Of a stretch of DNA of 64,000 nt, positions 19,801 to 27,548 are shown one piece after another. The stretch's first letter is position 1, and each line of letters opens with the position of its first letter. The DNA is from Bifidobacterium scaligerum. GTDB taxonomy: Bacteria > Actinomycetota > Actinomycetes > Actinomycetales > Bifidobacteriaceae. Under the pieces are notes generated by a model. The model saw only the letters and a list, made by a program, of their open reading frames with translations, had not been told where the DNA came from and ran no database searches. The position numbers and the translations under genes were made by a program. The DNA lies in contig NZ_PGLQ01000007.1 of NCBI RefSeq assembly GCF_002802865.1, positions 1-64,000 on the forward strand, read 5' to 3'.

Positions 19801-22800
19801 GGCTCCAGCTCCCGTGGCGGCGATCTGGCCAAGCTGCCGACTGCCGCTGTGCAGTCCAAGGCCGAAGCGGACAAACTCATCGACGCCGCCGTGCAGGCCG
19901 TCGCCCAGCTCAAGGGCGTTTCGGTCGCCCTGCCGTCCGCCGGTGGTGCGGCCGGTGGTGCCGTAGTGGATTCCGCGGCGTTGGACGCCTTCGCCGAGAA
20001 GGTCACCGGTGCCGACGGTGTGCTCGCCGCCACCGCACGGTTCGTCTTGAACGAACTCGGCGTCGCTGCTCCGGCTCCTGAAGAGGCCGACGATGAGAAC
20101 GCTGCCGTAGTGGCCGCCGTTGAAGCCGAACTCGGCTCCGACTGGCCGAAGCAGGTCGAGCCGCGCTTCGACGCCAACAAGGCCATTCTCTTCGATGACC
20201 GTTGGGCCTCCGCTCGTGAGGATCTGGCTCGTGCCTACTACGGCCACGATGCTTCCGCGCTTGCCGGCAGCTTCGTCGGCCTCGGCAAGACCATTGCCGA
20301 CGAAGCGACGTGGTTTGCGGATCAGCTCTCGACTTCCTCCTCGACTTCCTCTGATGAGGAAGACCTCAAGGCCGCCTTCCAAAAGGTCGCATCTGAGGCT
20401 CTCGAACCAGTCGCTTCCGACGCTGCCGCCTCCCGTTTCGCGAGCGACATCGCCATCGTGACCGGCGTAAGCCCGAACTCGATCGCCGCCCAGGTGGTCG
20501 AAGGCTTGCTCGCCGGCGGTGCCACCGTGGTGGCCACCTCGCACAGCTTCAAGCCATCCATCAAGGCTTGGGGTGCGCAGGCCTACCGCGAACACGCCTC
20601 TGGCAACGCCAAGCTGTGGCTGGTGCCGGCCAACCTCTCCAGCTATCGTGATGTGGATGCGCTGGTTGACTGGGTGGGCCACGAGCAGAAGAAGACCTCC
20701 GGAGCTACGACCACCGTGCTCAAGCCCGCCTACGAACCGACGCTGTTCTTCCCGTTCGCGGCTCCTCCGGTGCACGGTACGTTGGCCGATGCCGGCGACC
20801 TGTTCGAATCGCAGGCCCGACTCATGCTCTGGGGTGTGGAACGTGCCATCGCGGGCCTGTCCAAGATCGGTGCCGACACCAACGTGCAGCACAAGCTGCA
20901 TGTGGTGCTGCCCGGTTCCCCGAACCGTGGCGTCTTCGGCGGTGACGGTGCGTACGGCGAAGTCAAGTCCGCCTTCGATGCCGTGGTGAACCGTGCCCGT
21001 GCCGAGCGTGACGCATGGTCCAGCCGTGTGACCTTCGCTCACCCGAAGATCGGTTGGGTGCGTGGCACCGGTCTGATGGGCGGCAACGACCCGCTGGTGG
21101 ACGTCGTGGAGCGTCACGGCATCCACACCTATTCCACCGCGCAGATCGCCGCCAAGCTGCTCGACCTGTGCACCGCCGAATCGCGTGCTCAAGCGGCCCA
21201 GGCTCCGCTCGACGTGGACCTGACCGGCGGCCTTGGTTCTGAACCCATCGATATCAAGGCGTTGCGTGCGGAGGCGTTAAACGGACAGTCCAGTGGACTG
21301 TCCGTAGCCGACGCCGAGCAGCGACAATCGCAAGGCGATAAGAGCGGTGCCGCCGCGCTCAAGGCCCTGCCCACCCCGATCGTTACCAAGCAGGCTCCGG
21401 TGAACCTTGCCGATTGGCGGAACGTCACCGCCAAGCCGGAAGACGAAATCGTTATCGTTTCCGTCGGCGAACTTGGCCCGTGGGGTTCCGGCCGTACGCG
21501 CACCCAAGCCGAACTCGGCATCCATTCGGACGGCACTGTCGATCTGAGTGCCGGTGCCGTGCTCGAACTGGCATGGAATATGGGCCTGCTGAATTGGCAG
21601 GACAGCCCGAAGCCGGGCTGGTACGACGTGGACGGCAACTTGGTGCCCGAAGAGGACATCGCCGAACGGTACCACGACGAGGTCGTGGCCCGCTCCGGCA
21701 TCCGTCCATTCGAAACCGGCATGGGCGGCGACTATAAGGACGGTGCCGACGAAGAAGAAGCCGAGGTCTTCCTGGACCACGACGTCACCTTCTCCGTGCC
21801 GAGCGAGGACGTCGCCCGCGAATACGTCAAGCTGGACGCCAAGCACACCACCATCGCTCCGGACGCTGAATCCGGCGAATGGAATGTGACCCGTCACGCC
21901 GGATCGATGATTCGCGTACCGCGTCGTGCCACGATGACCCGTACCGTCGGCGGCCAGTTCCCGACCGGCTTCGACCCGACTCGATGGGGCATTCCGGCCT
22001 CGATGGTGGGCGATGTGGACGAAATCGCGCTGTGGAACATCGTCACCACTGTGGATGCCTACCTGAGCGCCGGCTTTACCCCGGCCGAAATCCTTGAGTC
22101 CATCCACCCCTCGCTGGTGGCCTCGACCCAAGGCACCGGCTTCGGCGGCATGGCCTCGATGCGCAAGCTCTATCTCGACCGCTTCCTCAACCACGAGATT
22201 CCGACCGACATTCTGCAGGAGGCCCTGCCGAACGTGGTCGCGGCTCATGTGATGCAGTCGTACATCGGCGGCTACGGCAACATGATTCAGCCGGTTTCCG
22301 CCTGCGCCACCGCTGCGGTCTCTCTGGAAGAGGGCGTTGACAAGATTGCCCTCGGCAAGGCCGACTTCGTGGTCACCGGTGCCATTGATGATATTGGCGT
22401 GGAGTCGGTGATCGGCTTCGGCAACATGAATGCCACCGCCAACTCCGAAGAGATGTACGGCAAGGGCATTGACGCGCGCTTCTTCAGCCGCGCCAACGAC
22501 CGTCGCCGCGGTGGCTTCCTGGAATCCCAGGGCGGCGGCACGATTCTCGTGACCCGTGGCGATATCGCCTTGAAGCTCGGTCTGCCGGTCGCGGCCGTGG
22601 TCGGATTCATCCACTCGTACGCGGATGGTGCGCACACCTCGATTCCGGCTCCGGGACTCGGCGCTCTGGCGGCGGGCCTTGGCGGACGCCGGTCCAAGCT
22701 GGTGCACGACCTGGCCGCGCTGGGCGTTTCCGCGGATGACATCGCCGTGGTGTCCAAGCATGACACCTCCACGAACGCCAACGATCCGAACGAGTCCGAG

Positions 22801-23406
22801 CTGCACAACACGCTGGCCCACGCCATCGGCCGCACGGACGGCAACCCGCTGTTCGTGATCTCCCAGAAGACGCTCACCGGCCATGCCAAGGGCGGTGCCT
22901 GCATCTTCCAGGTCAACGGCCTGACTCAGCTGTTCAAATCCGGCGTGATTCCGGCCAACGCGGCGCTCGACTGCGTCGATCCGAAGCTCAAGCGCGACGA
23001 CCATATGGTCTGGCTGCGTAAGCCTCTGCGCATCGGCGGCGGCGAGGACGAGTTCGGTCGCGAGACCGCAGGGTGTCCGGTCAAGGCAGGCCTCGCCACG
23101 TCGCTCGGCTTCGGTCATGTGAGCGGATTCGTGGCACTGGTTCACCCCGGTGCCTTCGAGGCGGCCGTGGCTCATGCGGACGGCGAAGCTGCGCTGGCAG
23201 CATGGCGCGAACGTGCCAATGCGCGTTTGGCCGCCGGCCAGCGTCACTTTGAAGAAGGCATGATGGGCCGTGCCGCGCTCTACGAGCCGATCGAAAACCG
23301 TCGTTTCCGTGAGGACCACCGCGGCTACGACCACCACGAGGTCGAAAAGGCCATGCTGCTGAATCCCGACGCTCGCCTTGGCGAATCCGGCTTCTACGAA
23401 GCCTGA
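13882..23406 (+). CDS. fas: Type I fatty acid synthase, single multienzyme chain
   Basis: A 3174-residue FAS-I of the actinobacterial type, which builds fatty acids from acetyl- and malonyl-CoA. Domains can be placed in order. Acetyltransferase has GHSQG with Ser123. Enoyl reductase starts near 405 (PPVLLPGMTPTTVEPE). A MaoC-like dehydratase has Asp1264 and His1269 in GDFNPIH. The malonyl/palmitoyl transferase has GHSLGEY with Ser1473. The ACP has its probable phosphopantetheine serine at 1875/1876 (NGVSSRRNQ), after an Ala/Pro-rich linker at about 1780-1840. Ketoreductase follows near 2185 (VTGVSPNSIA). Ketosynthase has Cys2808, His2960 and His3001. There is no C-terminal phosphopantetheinyl transferase domain, so AcpS must act in trans (see 37200). 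AAGGAA precedes the ATG. Confidence 0.97.
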   Translation: MTTFFLNRLAAEPHALAFAGQSTPWPVALADQTTDPSLDEALHAHADAAGRLLAPVAADLLATTGRPVDLFGFTPNPARLGAAADATASVEGIALTQLGALLDLEHLGYAIAQAKPVAVLGHSQGVLAVHMARAIAAAGSVKGAADALDEILAAAALIGAAGTRRVRELGLAAKNGEASPMLSVKGATLAQVKALIARVDAAGRARGPISVAVTNSANHYVLSGYPEDLAAFAVEAEREHKHQAKLREEKLRGGTVFAPVLEYLEVTLPFHSPLMVEAVEQTVAWAAACGFDQDRTRALAEEVLINHVDWNARVKSLLDQAEDPAKLWIVDLGPGNTLGKLIGNVVEGTGAGVVEATTLAERAALSTLDGEPERTQNWKAFAPHVVSTPAGDKLVTKFSRLTGKPPVLLPGMTPTTVEPEIVAAAANAGYWAELAGGGQVTAEVFDRHVAALEEQLEEGRTVEFNAMFMDRYLWNLQFGSSRIVPKKRASGAPIDGVVVSAGIPELDEAVSLIKSLQEDGLPYVSFKPGTVDQIRQVVAIAKAVAPTTIMIQVEGGEAGGHHSWEALDDLLAATYADVRACENLVLVAGGGIGTPERAADYISGQWSRAYGLPDMPVDGVLVGTAVMTAKEAHTSPEVKQLLVKTPGIPAVSAAGAAGALDAASADDPFAPQAAHWVPSGKSVGGVSSGLSHLHADIYELENSSAACGRLLVRVMKHPEELESRRSEIIEALNKTAKPYFGDLNTMTYLGWAQRFAELAYPWADPTYADRFQHLLQRIEARVNVQDSGEFTSRLFAADGTSAADAAAAGLLTRDDILADPAPSLAKLAEIYPEVATLTVVPSDVAWFPVLVREYPKPMPFVPVIDNDLLRWWGQDQLWQSEDPRYSADSVRAIPGPISVAGITTVDEPVADILGRFEHAAIERVKSADAADAVASDEAQGFAALGSATNAEDFIRKSPNISWVGHITDNPAYGTALGDKHYEIRAFDAAAGKYDLDIHLDTFWDNDPDGGVSKHAVRDIVIPLIVDGAEPGRVPVVDRERLIPDVYAMLAATAGIGNTAITGDKLTAMPEIVPAEGRVFGEAHTAYTLSANLGFDHEAATGGALPTVLQPSRIAPDALVGPAWPAIYAALGSVSVNGYPVIEGLLNAVHLDHLIELEVNEEELLSHVGETIALTSWAEDYFESASGRVVTIHVIHTAADGTLLARETERFAIRGRVYSDALPVDAPEFGDASHDEVEPTPRRLLRRVKVTAPGDMTAFARTSGDFNPIHTSTRGARISGLKAPLVHGMWLSATAQHAVQATDEKGAHYEIAGWTYNMYGMVQLNDQVEISVERVGKVRHGGITLEVTCRIDGQLVSRGTALVRAPRAAFVYPGQGIQKQGMVLDERAKSAAARDVWERADKLTRSKLGFSIIGLVRDNPKELTANGVTYRHPEGLLNLTQFTQVALATVAFAQTARLHEAGADIWPAYFAGHSLGEYNALSAFAGVIPLETVLELVFHRGSTMHHLIDRDAQGRSNYRMGALRPNQFGVDDAHVKEYVESVAKKSGEFLQIVNYNLAGQQYAIAGTIAGLKALKADAARRVAEYGGKPAFMLVPGIDVPFHSTLLRKGVPEFRDKLDALLPQHIDYRGRLVGRYIPNLVAVPFEMTREFAAKILEVVPSERIKAALDDPAVWDSYAADDQKLGRLLLTELLSWQFASPVRWIETQALLFGSRTAGGLGVEEYVEVGLGNAPTLANLGAKTLRLPEFAGSDTVVYNVGRDEGRVYMTDSDSLVPDEDDDSTAAPAPVETAPAGGSAVAQLGSGAAANSAAANLGSAPAPAAVVSATAPAAASGAAVADLPFKASDGIGVLMAYAAKVRLDQIGSNDTTDTLTNGVSSRRNQLLMDISSELGVASVDGAAEATLDKLAAIVNKAAPNYKPFGAVLSEALRDRLRALFGAAGVKQQYIRDRVTNVWQLGEGWVASVLAALLLDTREGSSSRGGDLAKLPTAAVQSKAEADKLIDAAVQAVAQLKGVSVALPSAGGAAGGAVVDSAALDAFAEKVTGADGVLAATARFVLNELGVAAPAPEEADDENAAVVAAVEAELGSDWPKQVEPRFDANKAILFDDRWASAREDLARAYYGHDASALAGSFVGLGKTIADEATWFADQLSTSSSTSSDEEDLKAAFQKVASEALEPVASDAAASRFASDIAIVTGVSPNSIAAQVVEGLLAGGATVVATSHSFKPSIKAWGAQAYREHASGNAKLWLVPANLSSYRDVDALVDWVGHEQKKTSGATTTVLKPAYEPTLFFPFAAPPVHGTLADAGDLFESQARLMLWGVERAIAGLSKIGADTNVQHKLHVVLPGSPNRGVFGGDGAYGEVKSAFDAVVNRARAERDAWSSRVTFAHPKIGWVRGTGLMGGNDPLVDVVERHGIHTYSTAQIAAKLLDLCTAESRAQAAQAPLDVDLTGGLGSEPIDIKALRAEALNGQSSGLSVADAEQRQSQGDKSGAAALKALPTPIVTKQAPVNLADWRNVTAKPEDEIVIVSVGELGPWGSGRTRTQAELGIHSDGTVDLSAGAVLELAWNMGLLNWQDSPKPGWYDVDGNLVPEEDIAERYHDEVVARSGIRPFETGMGGDYKDGADEEEAEVFLDHDVTFSVPSEDVAREYVKLDAKHTTIAPDAESGEWNVTRHAGSMIRVPRRATMTRTVGGQFPTGFDPTRWGIPASMVGDVDEIALWNIVTTVDAYLSAGFTPAEILESIHPSLVASTQGTGFGGMASMRKLYLDRFLNHEIPTDILQEALPNVVAAHVMQSYIGGYGNMIQPVSACATAAVSLEEGVDKIALGKADFVVTGAIDDIGVESVIGFGNMNATANSEEMYGKGIDARFFSRANDRRRGGFLESQGGGTILVTRGDIALKLGLPVAAVVGFIHSYADGAHTSIPAPGLGALAAGLGGRRSKLVHDLAALGVSADDIAVVSKHDTSTNANDPNESELHNTLAHAIGRTDGNPLFVISQKTLTGHAKGGACIFQVNGLTQLFKSGVIPANAALDCVDPKLKRDDHMVWLRKPLRIGGGEDEFGRETAGCPVKAGLATSLGFGHVSGFVALVHPGAFEAAVAHADGEAALAAWRERANARLAAGQRHFEEGMMGRAALYEPIENRRFREDHRGYDHHEVEKAMLLNPDARLGESGFYEA

Positions 23407-23549
23407 TTCGGTCGGCTCACATCAGGATTCCTTCGCGGGGCACCTGTGGTGTGCCCCGCTCACTTCGCCTACGGGATGCCCACTGGGCATCCCGCTTAAC
23501 GGCTCAGCCCGACGCTCGCCTTGGCGAATCCGGCTTCTACGAAGCCTGA
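23365..23549 (+). repeat. fas 3'-end duplication enclosing a hairpin module
   Basis: The last 42 bases of fas, stop codon included (23365-23406), are repeated exactly at 23508-23549. The 101 bases between hold two hairpins. The second (arms CGGGATGCCCA and its complement around 23470-23492) belongs to a 49-base segment (23459-23507) that recurs after pnp with 37 of 49 identical positions. The layout is that of a short element inserted at, and restoring, a gene end. Confidence 0.8.
23434..23460 (+). terminator. First hairpin downstream of fas
   Basis: A GC-rich stem (GCGGGGCAC paired with GTGCCCCGC) lies about 28 bases after the fas stop. It has no strong T tract but is the first member of a two-hairpin module that also follows pnp. 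Confidence 0.6.
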
Positions 23550-23612
23550 CCGCCTAAGCCGTTTATTCGGATCCCCTCGTTCGGCACCGTTTATTCGGAT
23601 CCGAACGGCCTC

Positions 23613-23667
23613 CCTTTTGCGAATTTGTCTCTCTGAGTTCGCGTCAGAGAGACAAATTCGCAAAAGG
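23613..23667. repeat. Perfect 24-bp-arm palindrome
   Basis: Arms of 24 bases (beginning CCTTTTGCGAATTTGTC) are perfectly complementary around a 7-base loop. It is far longer than a usual terminator and lacks a T tract. A smaller stem follows (GAAAGCCCCT at 23672 with its complement ending 23720). Upstream, CCGTTTATTCGGATCC occurs twice (about 23558 and 23588). Confidence 0.75.
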
Positions 23668-23721
23668 TGCCGAAAGCCCCTCCGCAAGTGAACTGAGCTG
23701 GTTCGCGAGAAGGGGCTTTCT

Positions 23722-23908
23722 GTGTTAGAAGGGGCTGATTTCCGCTTTGCGGAACATCTATCTCAGTTACAAGGGGCTGTTGGCCAGGCAGAGGCACCGC
23801 AAAACGACAAAATAACGGCGGCCGAGTGCCTCTTCTCCGTAAGGTTGAATTGGTCGGCCGCCCCCTGTAAACGAGATAGATGTTCCGCAAAGCGGAAATC
23901 AGCCCCTT
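23722..23908. repeat. Intergenic repeat element with 36-bp perfect terminal inverted repeat (copy A)
   Basis: Perfect 36-base inverted arms (23729-23764 and 23873-23908, beginning AAGGGGCTGATTTCCGC) enclose 108 bases. The left 79 bases (23722-23800) are about 80% identical to 30128-30207, showing this is a repeated family. No coding capacity; it resembles a miniature inverted-repeat element. It lies just outside the LacI gene at the end of the following sugar operon. Confidence 0.75.
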
Positions 23909-23939
23909 GTAGAGCAGATGCGGCAATTCTGCGTCTGCT

Positions 23940-24944
23940 TTACGCTGAAACGCCACGTACAAGAGAAAAACTGGCGATTTCGCGGCGCGGGGGTATATCA
24001 CTGGTTTTTTTGATGCGTTCCACCAACATGGAGACGGCCGTACGAGCCATTCCGTCAAAATCCACGGCAATGGTGCTGAGCTTCGGTGAGCAATACGATG
24101 CCGGACTTATGCCATCGAATCCAAATACCGCTTTGTCTTCCGGCACGCGAACGCCCATATCCTGCAACCCGTTGATGAGCCCGAACGCTATGAGATCATT
24201 CATGCAGAAGAATGAGTCATATCCTAGATCAGCCTGCACAATTGTGGTTGCGGCATGGACTCCGCCTTCTGCGGTCCAATCGCAGGGGATGGTGTCGGCT
24301 TCCGATCCTAGGCCGGCGTTGGTCATAGCCTGCAGCGCAAGTTGGAATCCGGTGTTGCGCCCTGCCTGACTGAATTCATCTTTTGCGAATTTTCGTCCTC
24401 CGACGATGGCGGTATGCTCATAGCCTCGTTGTTTGAGATAAGTAAAAGCTGCCTTGAATGAAGCCTCTAAAGGTAGAGCGACATTGTCATATTGAGGATG
24501 TTCCGCATAGTCTTCGAACAAGACAGCCGGATGGCCGCTAATCAAAGATTTCAGTTCATCTTCGGGTACGTTGTGCAGATTGATGATGAGCCCGTCGCAC
24601 ATTGGCGTACTGATACGCTTCAACGAATCTCGCTCCGATTCGGAAGAAGCGTTAGTCTGAACCACGATGGTCTGGTAGCCCTGTTGGGCGGCCTGTTGAG
24701 AAATTGCCCAAGCCAGATCGGAATAATAAGGATTTGCGAGATCTGGAACTACGAAAGCGATGAAACCGCTGGAGCCTTGCTTTAAAAAGCGTGCGGTCAT
24801 ATTCGCCGTGTAATGCATTTTTTCGGCTGCCCGAAGGATTTTTTCACGGGTTGCCGGTTTAAATCCAGGCTCTCCTCGCAACACAACGGAAGCGGTGGCG
24901 ACTGACACGCCTGCTTCTTTGGCGACATCGCGCAATGTAGCCAT
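23940..24944 (-). CDS. LacI-family regulator of the adjacent sugar ABC operon
   Basis: A 334-residue LacI-type repressor. The N-terminal HTH has the family signature (ATLRDVAKEAGVSVATASVVL, residues 2-22) and the hinge ATREKILRAAEKMHYTAN. A periplasmic-binding-protein-like sugar domain follows, with FGFDGISPA near the end. The start at 24944 follows GGAGGA by 7 bases; longer frames are not supported. It is divergent from the transport operon, and several AACGTT-centred sites lie between them, so it probably controls both directions. Codon and base composition are less GC-rich than the FAS region. Confidence 0.92.
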   Translation of the reverse strand: MATLRDVAKEAGVSVATASVVLRGEPGFKPATREKILRAAEKMHYTANMTARFLKQGSSGFIAFVVPDLANPYYSDLAWAISQQAAQQGYQTIVVQTNASSESERDSLKRISTPMCDGLIINLHNVPEDELKSLISGHPAVLFEDYAEHPQYDNVALPLEASFKAAFTYLKQRGYEHTAIVGGRKFAKDEFSQAGRNTGFQLALQAMTNAGLGSEADTIPCDWTAEGGVHAATTIVQADLGYDSFFCMNDLIAFGLINGLQDMGVRVPEDKAVFGFDGISPASYCSPKLSTIAVDFDGMARTAVSMLVERIKKTSDIPPRREIASFSLVRGVSA

Positions 24945-24980
24945 GCTGTGTCCTCCTGCGTTGGTTCGTGGTAAATGGAC

Positions 24981-25183
24981 CATATAAACGTTACACCTTT
25001 CGCTTCTCAAAGGCGTTGCTTCAAAAAATATCGTTTAAGAAAATATATCTACAAGAACGTTTCGACGCGCCGATATCGAACGTTGCTAAAAGAGCGGAAA
25101 AGGTTGAAATAAAGCCAATTGCAAACACGTAATTCATCAAACAAAACTAAAGGTTAAACGTTCTTGTAAAACGGTGCTACGAT
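24981..25183. promoter_or_regulatory. Divergent promoter region with four AACGTT-centred LacI-type operators
   Basis: AACGTT occurs at 24987, 25056, 25079 and 25157. The copies at 25050-25062 and 25155-25168 share a longer sequence in opposite orientation (TACAAGAACGTTT and its complement). A plausible promoter for the binding-protein gene is TTAAAC (25154-25159), an 18-base spacer and TACGAT (25178-25183), so the last operator overlaps the -35. LacI operators with a central CG fit this pattern. Assignment to the neighbouring LacI is inference. Confidence 0.65.
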
Positions 25184-25235
25184 GAAGTCATCGCTCATAG
25201 AAGAGCGTGCATACAACAAGCAAGGAGAAAAGACG

Positions 25236-26471
25236 ATGCAGTCGAGAATGAACAAAGCGATTGTGGCTGCGCTTGGTGCAGTTGCCCTGATCGTGCCCAT
25301 GGCCGCATGTGGGTCCAGCTCTGCGGATTCAGGCAATTCCTTAACCGTGTATTCCTACTACAACAAGGCAACTATGGATCCGGTGGTTGCGGCCTTCGAA
25401 AAGGCCAATCCGGATATCAAAGTCCAGATTTCCTATGGACAAGGTGATTCCGAATACAATTCCACGTTGCAAACCCGCATCGCTGGTAATCAGGCGCCTG
25501 ATGTCTTCAACCTCAATGGCAACAATCGCGCTGACCTTATGAATAACGGTGCGGTCGCAGATATCACTGGTGCTGGCTATCTCAAAGGTATTGATGAAAC
25601 CTATCTGACTGACTACACCAAGGATGGCAAGATTTACGGCATGCCGATTTCCGGTTGGCTTGCTGGCGTTGTGTATAACAAAGATTTGCTGAAGGAAGTC
25701 GGCTACGATTCTGTGCCGGATAATCTTGATGATTTTGCCGCACTGGCCAAGAAGCTCAAGGACAAAGGCATTACGCCATTCTTGGAAAACGGGCAGGAAA
25801 TGTCAGGGTCGCTGATTGGCCTGTTGGGTAGCTACTACGCCTCTACCGGAACCGATGGCGACAAGGAAATCTACGCCGGAAAGAGCACGTTTGCTGACCA
25901 GTGGACCAAAGCATTCGAGGCTTGGAATGATGGTTTCATCAAGTCCGGTGCCTTGCCGCAGGAGGCCACTGGCCTGAACGCCGATCAGGTCAAGCAGTCA
26001 TTCATTAATGGTGAGGCTGCCATGTATCGCACCGGCGGATGGGATGTGGCTGATATCAAGGCGGCTGGTGTGAACTACGGATTCTCTCCATTCCCCGAAT
26101 ATCCAGGTTCTGAACCATACGTCGATGGTGGTGCCGATCCTGCTTTCGCTATCAGCGCCAAGACCAAGCATAAGGATGCCGCTGAAAAGTTCCTCACCTT
26201 CATGAACTCCGAGGAAGGCCTCAAACTGTTCACTACTGCATACGGCTCCGCTTCCGTTTCGAGCAACTACACCTCTGATATTGATGAACAGCTTAAGCCT
26301 CTGTACGATGACTATTTCTTCAAAGGCAAGTTCCATTGGGTTTCGTTCGAAAAGGGATCCACGGCCATGAGCGCTGAAGTCATCGCACAACAGCAAGGCA
26401 TCCAAGGCGGCACGACTACGCCAACGGACGCTGCCAAAAACCTGGATGCCAAGTGGAGCAGTGTCCAATAG
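25236..26471 (+). CDS. Sugar ABC transporter substrate-binding lipoprotein
   Basis: A 411-residue family 1 extracellular solute-binding protein. The N-terminal signal with IVPMAACG gives a lipobox cysteine at about residue 24, so it should be anchored to the outer face of the membrane. The mature part shows the usual pattern (LTVYSYYNKATMDPVVAAFEKANPDIKV, then GNQAPDVFNL and GEAAMYRTGGWDVADI). The ATG at 25236 follows AAGGAG by 9 bases. First gene of an operon with two permeases and a glycosidase. No ATPase is encoded here, so a shared MsmK-type ATPase is expected. The ligand is unknown. Confidence 0.92.
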   Translation: MQSRMNKAIVAALGAVALIVPMAACGSSSADSGNSLTVYSYYNKATMDPVVAAFEKANPDIKVQISYGQGDSEYNSTLQTRIAGNQAPDVFNLNGNNRADLMNNGAVADITGAGYLKGIDETYLTDYTKDGKIYGMPISGWLAGVVYNKDLLKEVGYDSVPDNLDDFAALAKKLKDKGITPFLENGQEMSGSLIGLLGSYYASTGTDGDKEIYAGKSTFADQWTKAFEAWNDGFIKSGALPQEATGLNADQVKQSFINGEAAMYRTGGWDVADIKAAGVNYGFSPFPEYPGSEPYVDGGADPAFAISAKTKHKDAAEKFLTFMNSEEGLKLFTTAYGSASVSSNYTSDIDEQLKPLYDDYFFKGKFHWVSFEKGSTAMSAEVIAQQQGIQGGTTTPTDAAKNLDAKWSSVQ

Positions 26472-26624
26472 CTGATCGTATCCGTGCAGTTTGAAATGCG
26501 GGCGTCCGATTTGCTGCAATGACAAACCGTTCTCTACTCCTGCGTTTGAATCCCTTCAGCTCGGGCGTCCGTACCTGCATTTTCTGTAATCATTCCCACT
26601 CATGAATAAAGAAAGCCGTTACTC

Positions 26625-27548
26625 ATGAACGCTTCTGCAACTTCCGCCATTGCTAAAGTCCGCAGGAGGCCACTTAGCCCTGAAGACCGAGCCACGTTCT
26701 TCTTCCTGCTGCCGATTATGGTCGTATTCGCCGTACTGACCTTGGTTCCGCTGCTCTCATCCGTCTACTATTCGTTGACCGACTACAACGGCTTCTCGAC
26801 CGACTTCAATATGGTCGGACTGAAGAACTACGTCACCATTTTCTCCGAGCCGGAGTTGCTTCACAGCCTTGGCTTCACCCTGCTATTTGCGGTATCGACC
26901 ACGCTGCTGATTACTGTGTTGGCTTTGCCTCTTGCTGTGACATTGAATAAACAGTTCTACGGCCGTTCTCTAGCCCGTTCGCTGTTCTTCTTCCTAGGCA
27001 TCCCGGCGCAAGCCATTCTGGGTCTGATTTGGAGGCAGATTTTCTCTCCAATGAAATCCGGCATCTTCAACCAGATTCTCGATTTGTTTACCATTCCGCC
27101 GATCCCATGGACGTCGGATGATCATTGGGCCCAGTTCTGCGTGATTTTCGTGGGTGTTTGGATGGGCGTCGGCTGGCATGCCACGCTTTATCTCGCCTAT
27201 ATGCAGGCGATTCCCGCCGACCTGTACGAACAGTCCTTAATCGATGGCGCCAATTCCCGTCAACAGTTCATCCATATCACCTTGTCTCAGTTGGTTCCCG
27301 CCATCGTGGTGTCCACGTTCCTCATCATGACCGGCAACCTTAAGGTCTATGACCTGCCATTCACCTTGACCGCCGGCGGTCCGCGCAATGCCACAATGAC
27401 CATCACCCAAGCCATTCTGCTGCGCGGCACCGGCCAATCACAGTACGGTGTGGGATCCGCTCTCGCCGTGTTGTTCACCATTGTTTGCTTGCTGCTGGTC
27501 ACTATTCAGCAGATTGTTGCTTCTGCGATTCAAAGGAGATTCGAATGA
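26625..27548 (+). CDS. Sugar ABC transporter permease (MalF type)
   Basis: A 307-residue inner-membrane permease with about six membrane helices. The cytoplasmic EAA loop, which docks the ATPase, is visible as YEQSLIDGANSRQQFIHITLSQLVP (about residues 205-230). It follows the binding-protein gene after 153 bases that contain two GGGCGTCCG motifs but no clear terminator. It overlaps the next permease gene by 4 bases (ATGA). Confidence 0.93.
   Translation: MNASATSAIAKVRRRPLSPEDRATFFFLLPIMVVFAVLTLVPLLSSVYYSLTDYNGFSTDFNMVGLKNYVTIFSEPELLHSLGFTLLFAVSTTLLITVLALPLAVTLNKQFYGRSLARSLFFFLGIPAQAILGLIWRQIFSPMKSGIFNQILDLFTIPPIPWTSDDHWAQFCVIFVGVWMGVGWHATLYLAYMQAIPADLYEQSLIDGANSRQQFIHITLSQLVPAIVVSTFLIMTGNLKVYDLPFTLTAGGPRNATMTITQAILLRGTGQSQYGVGSALAVLFTIVCLLLVTIQQIVASAIQRRFE

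Noticed and set aside
17911..21192. A 1093-codon minus-strand open frame inside fas
   Set aside because: Antisense to conserved FAS domains, with no recognisable motif or ribosome binding site.
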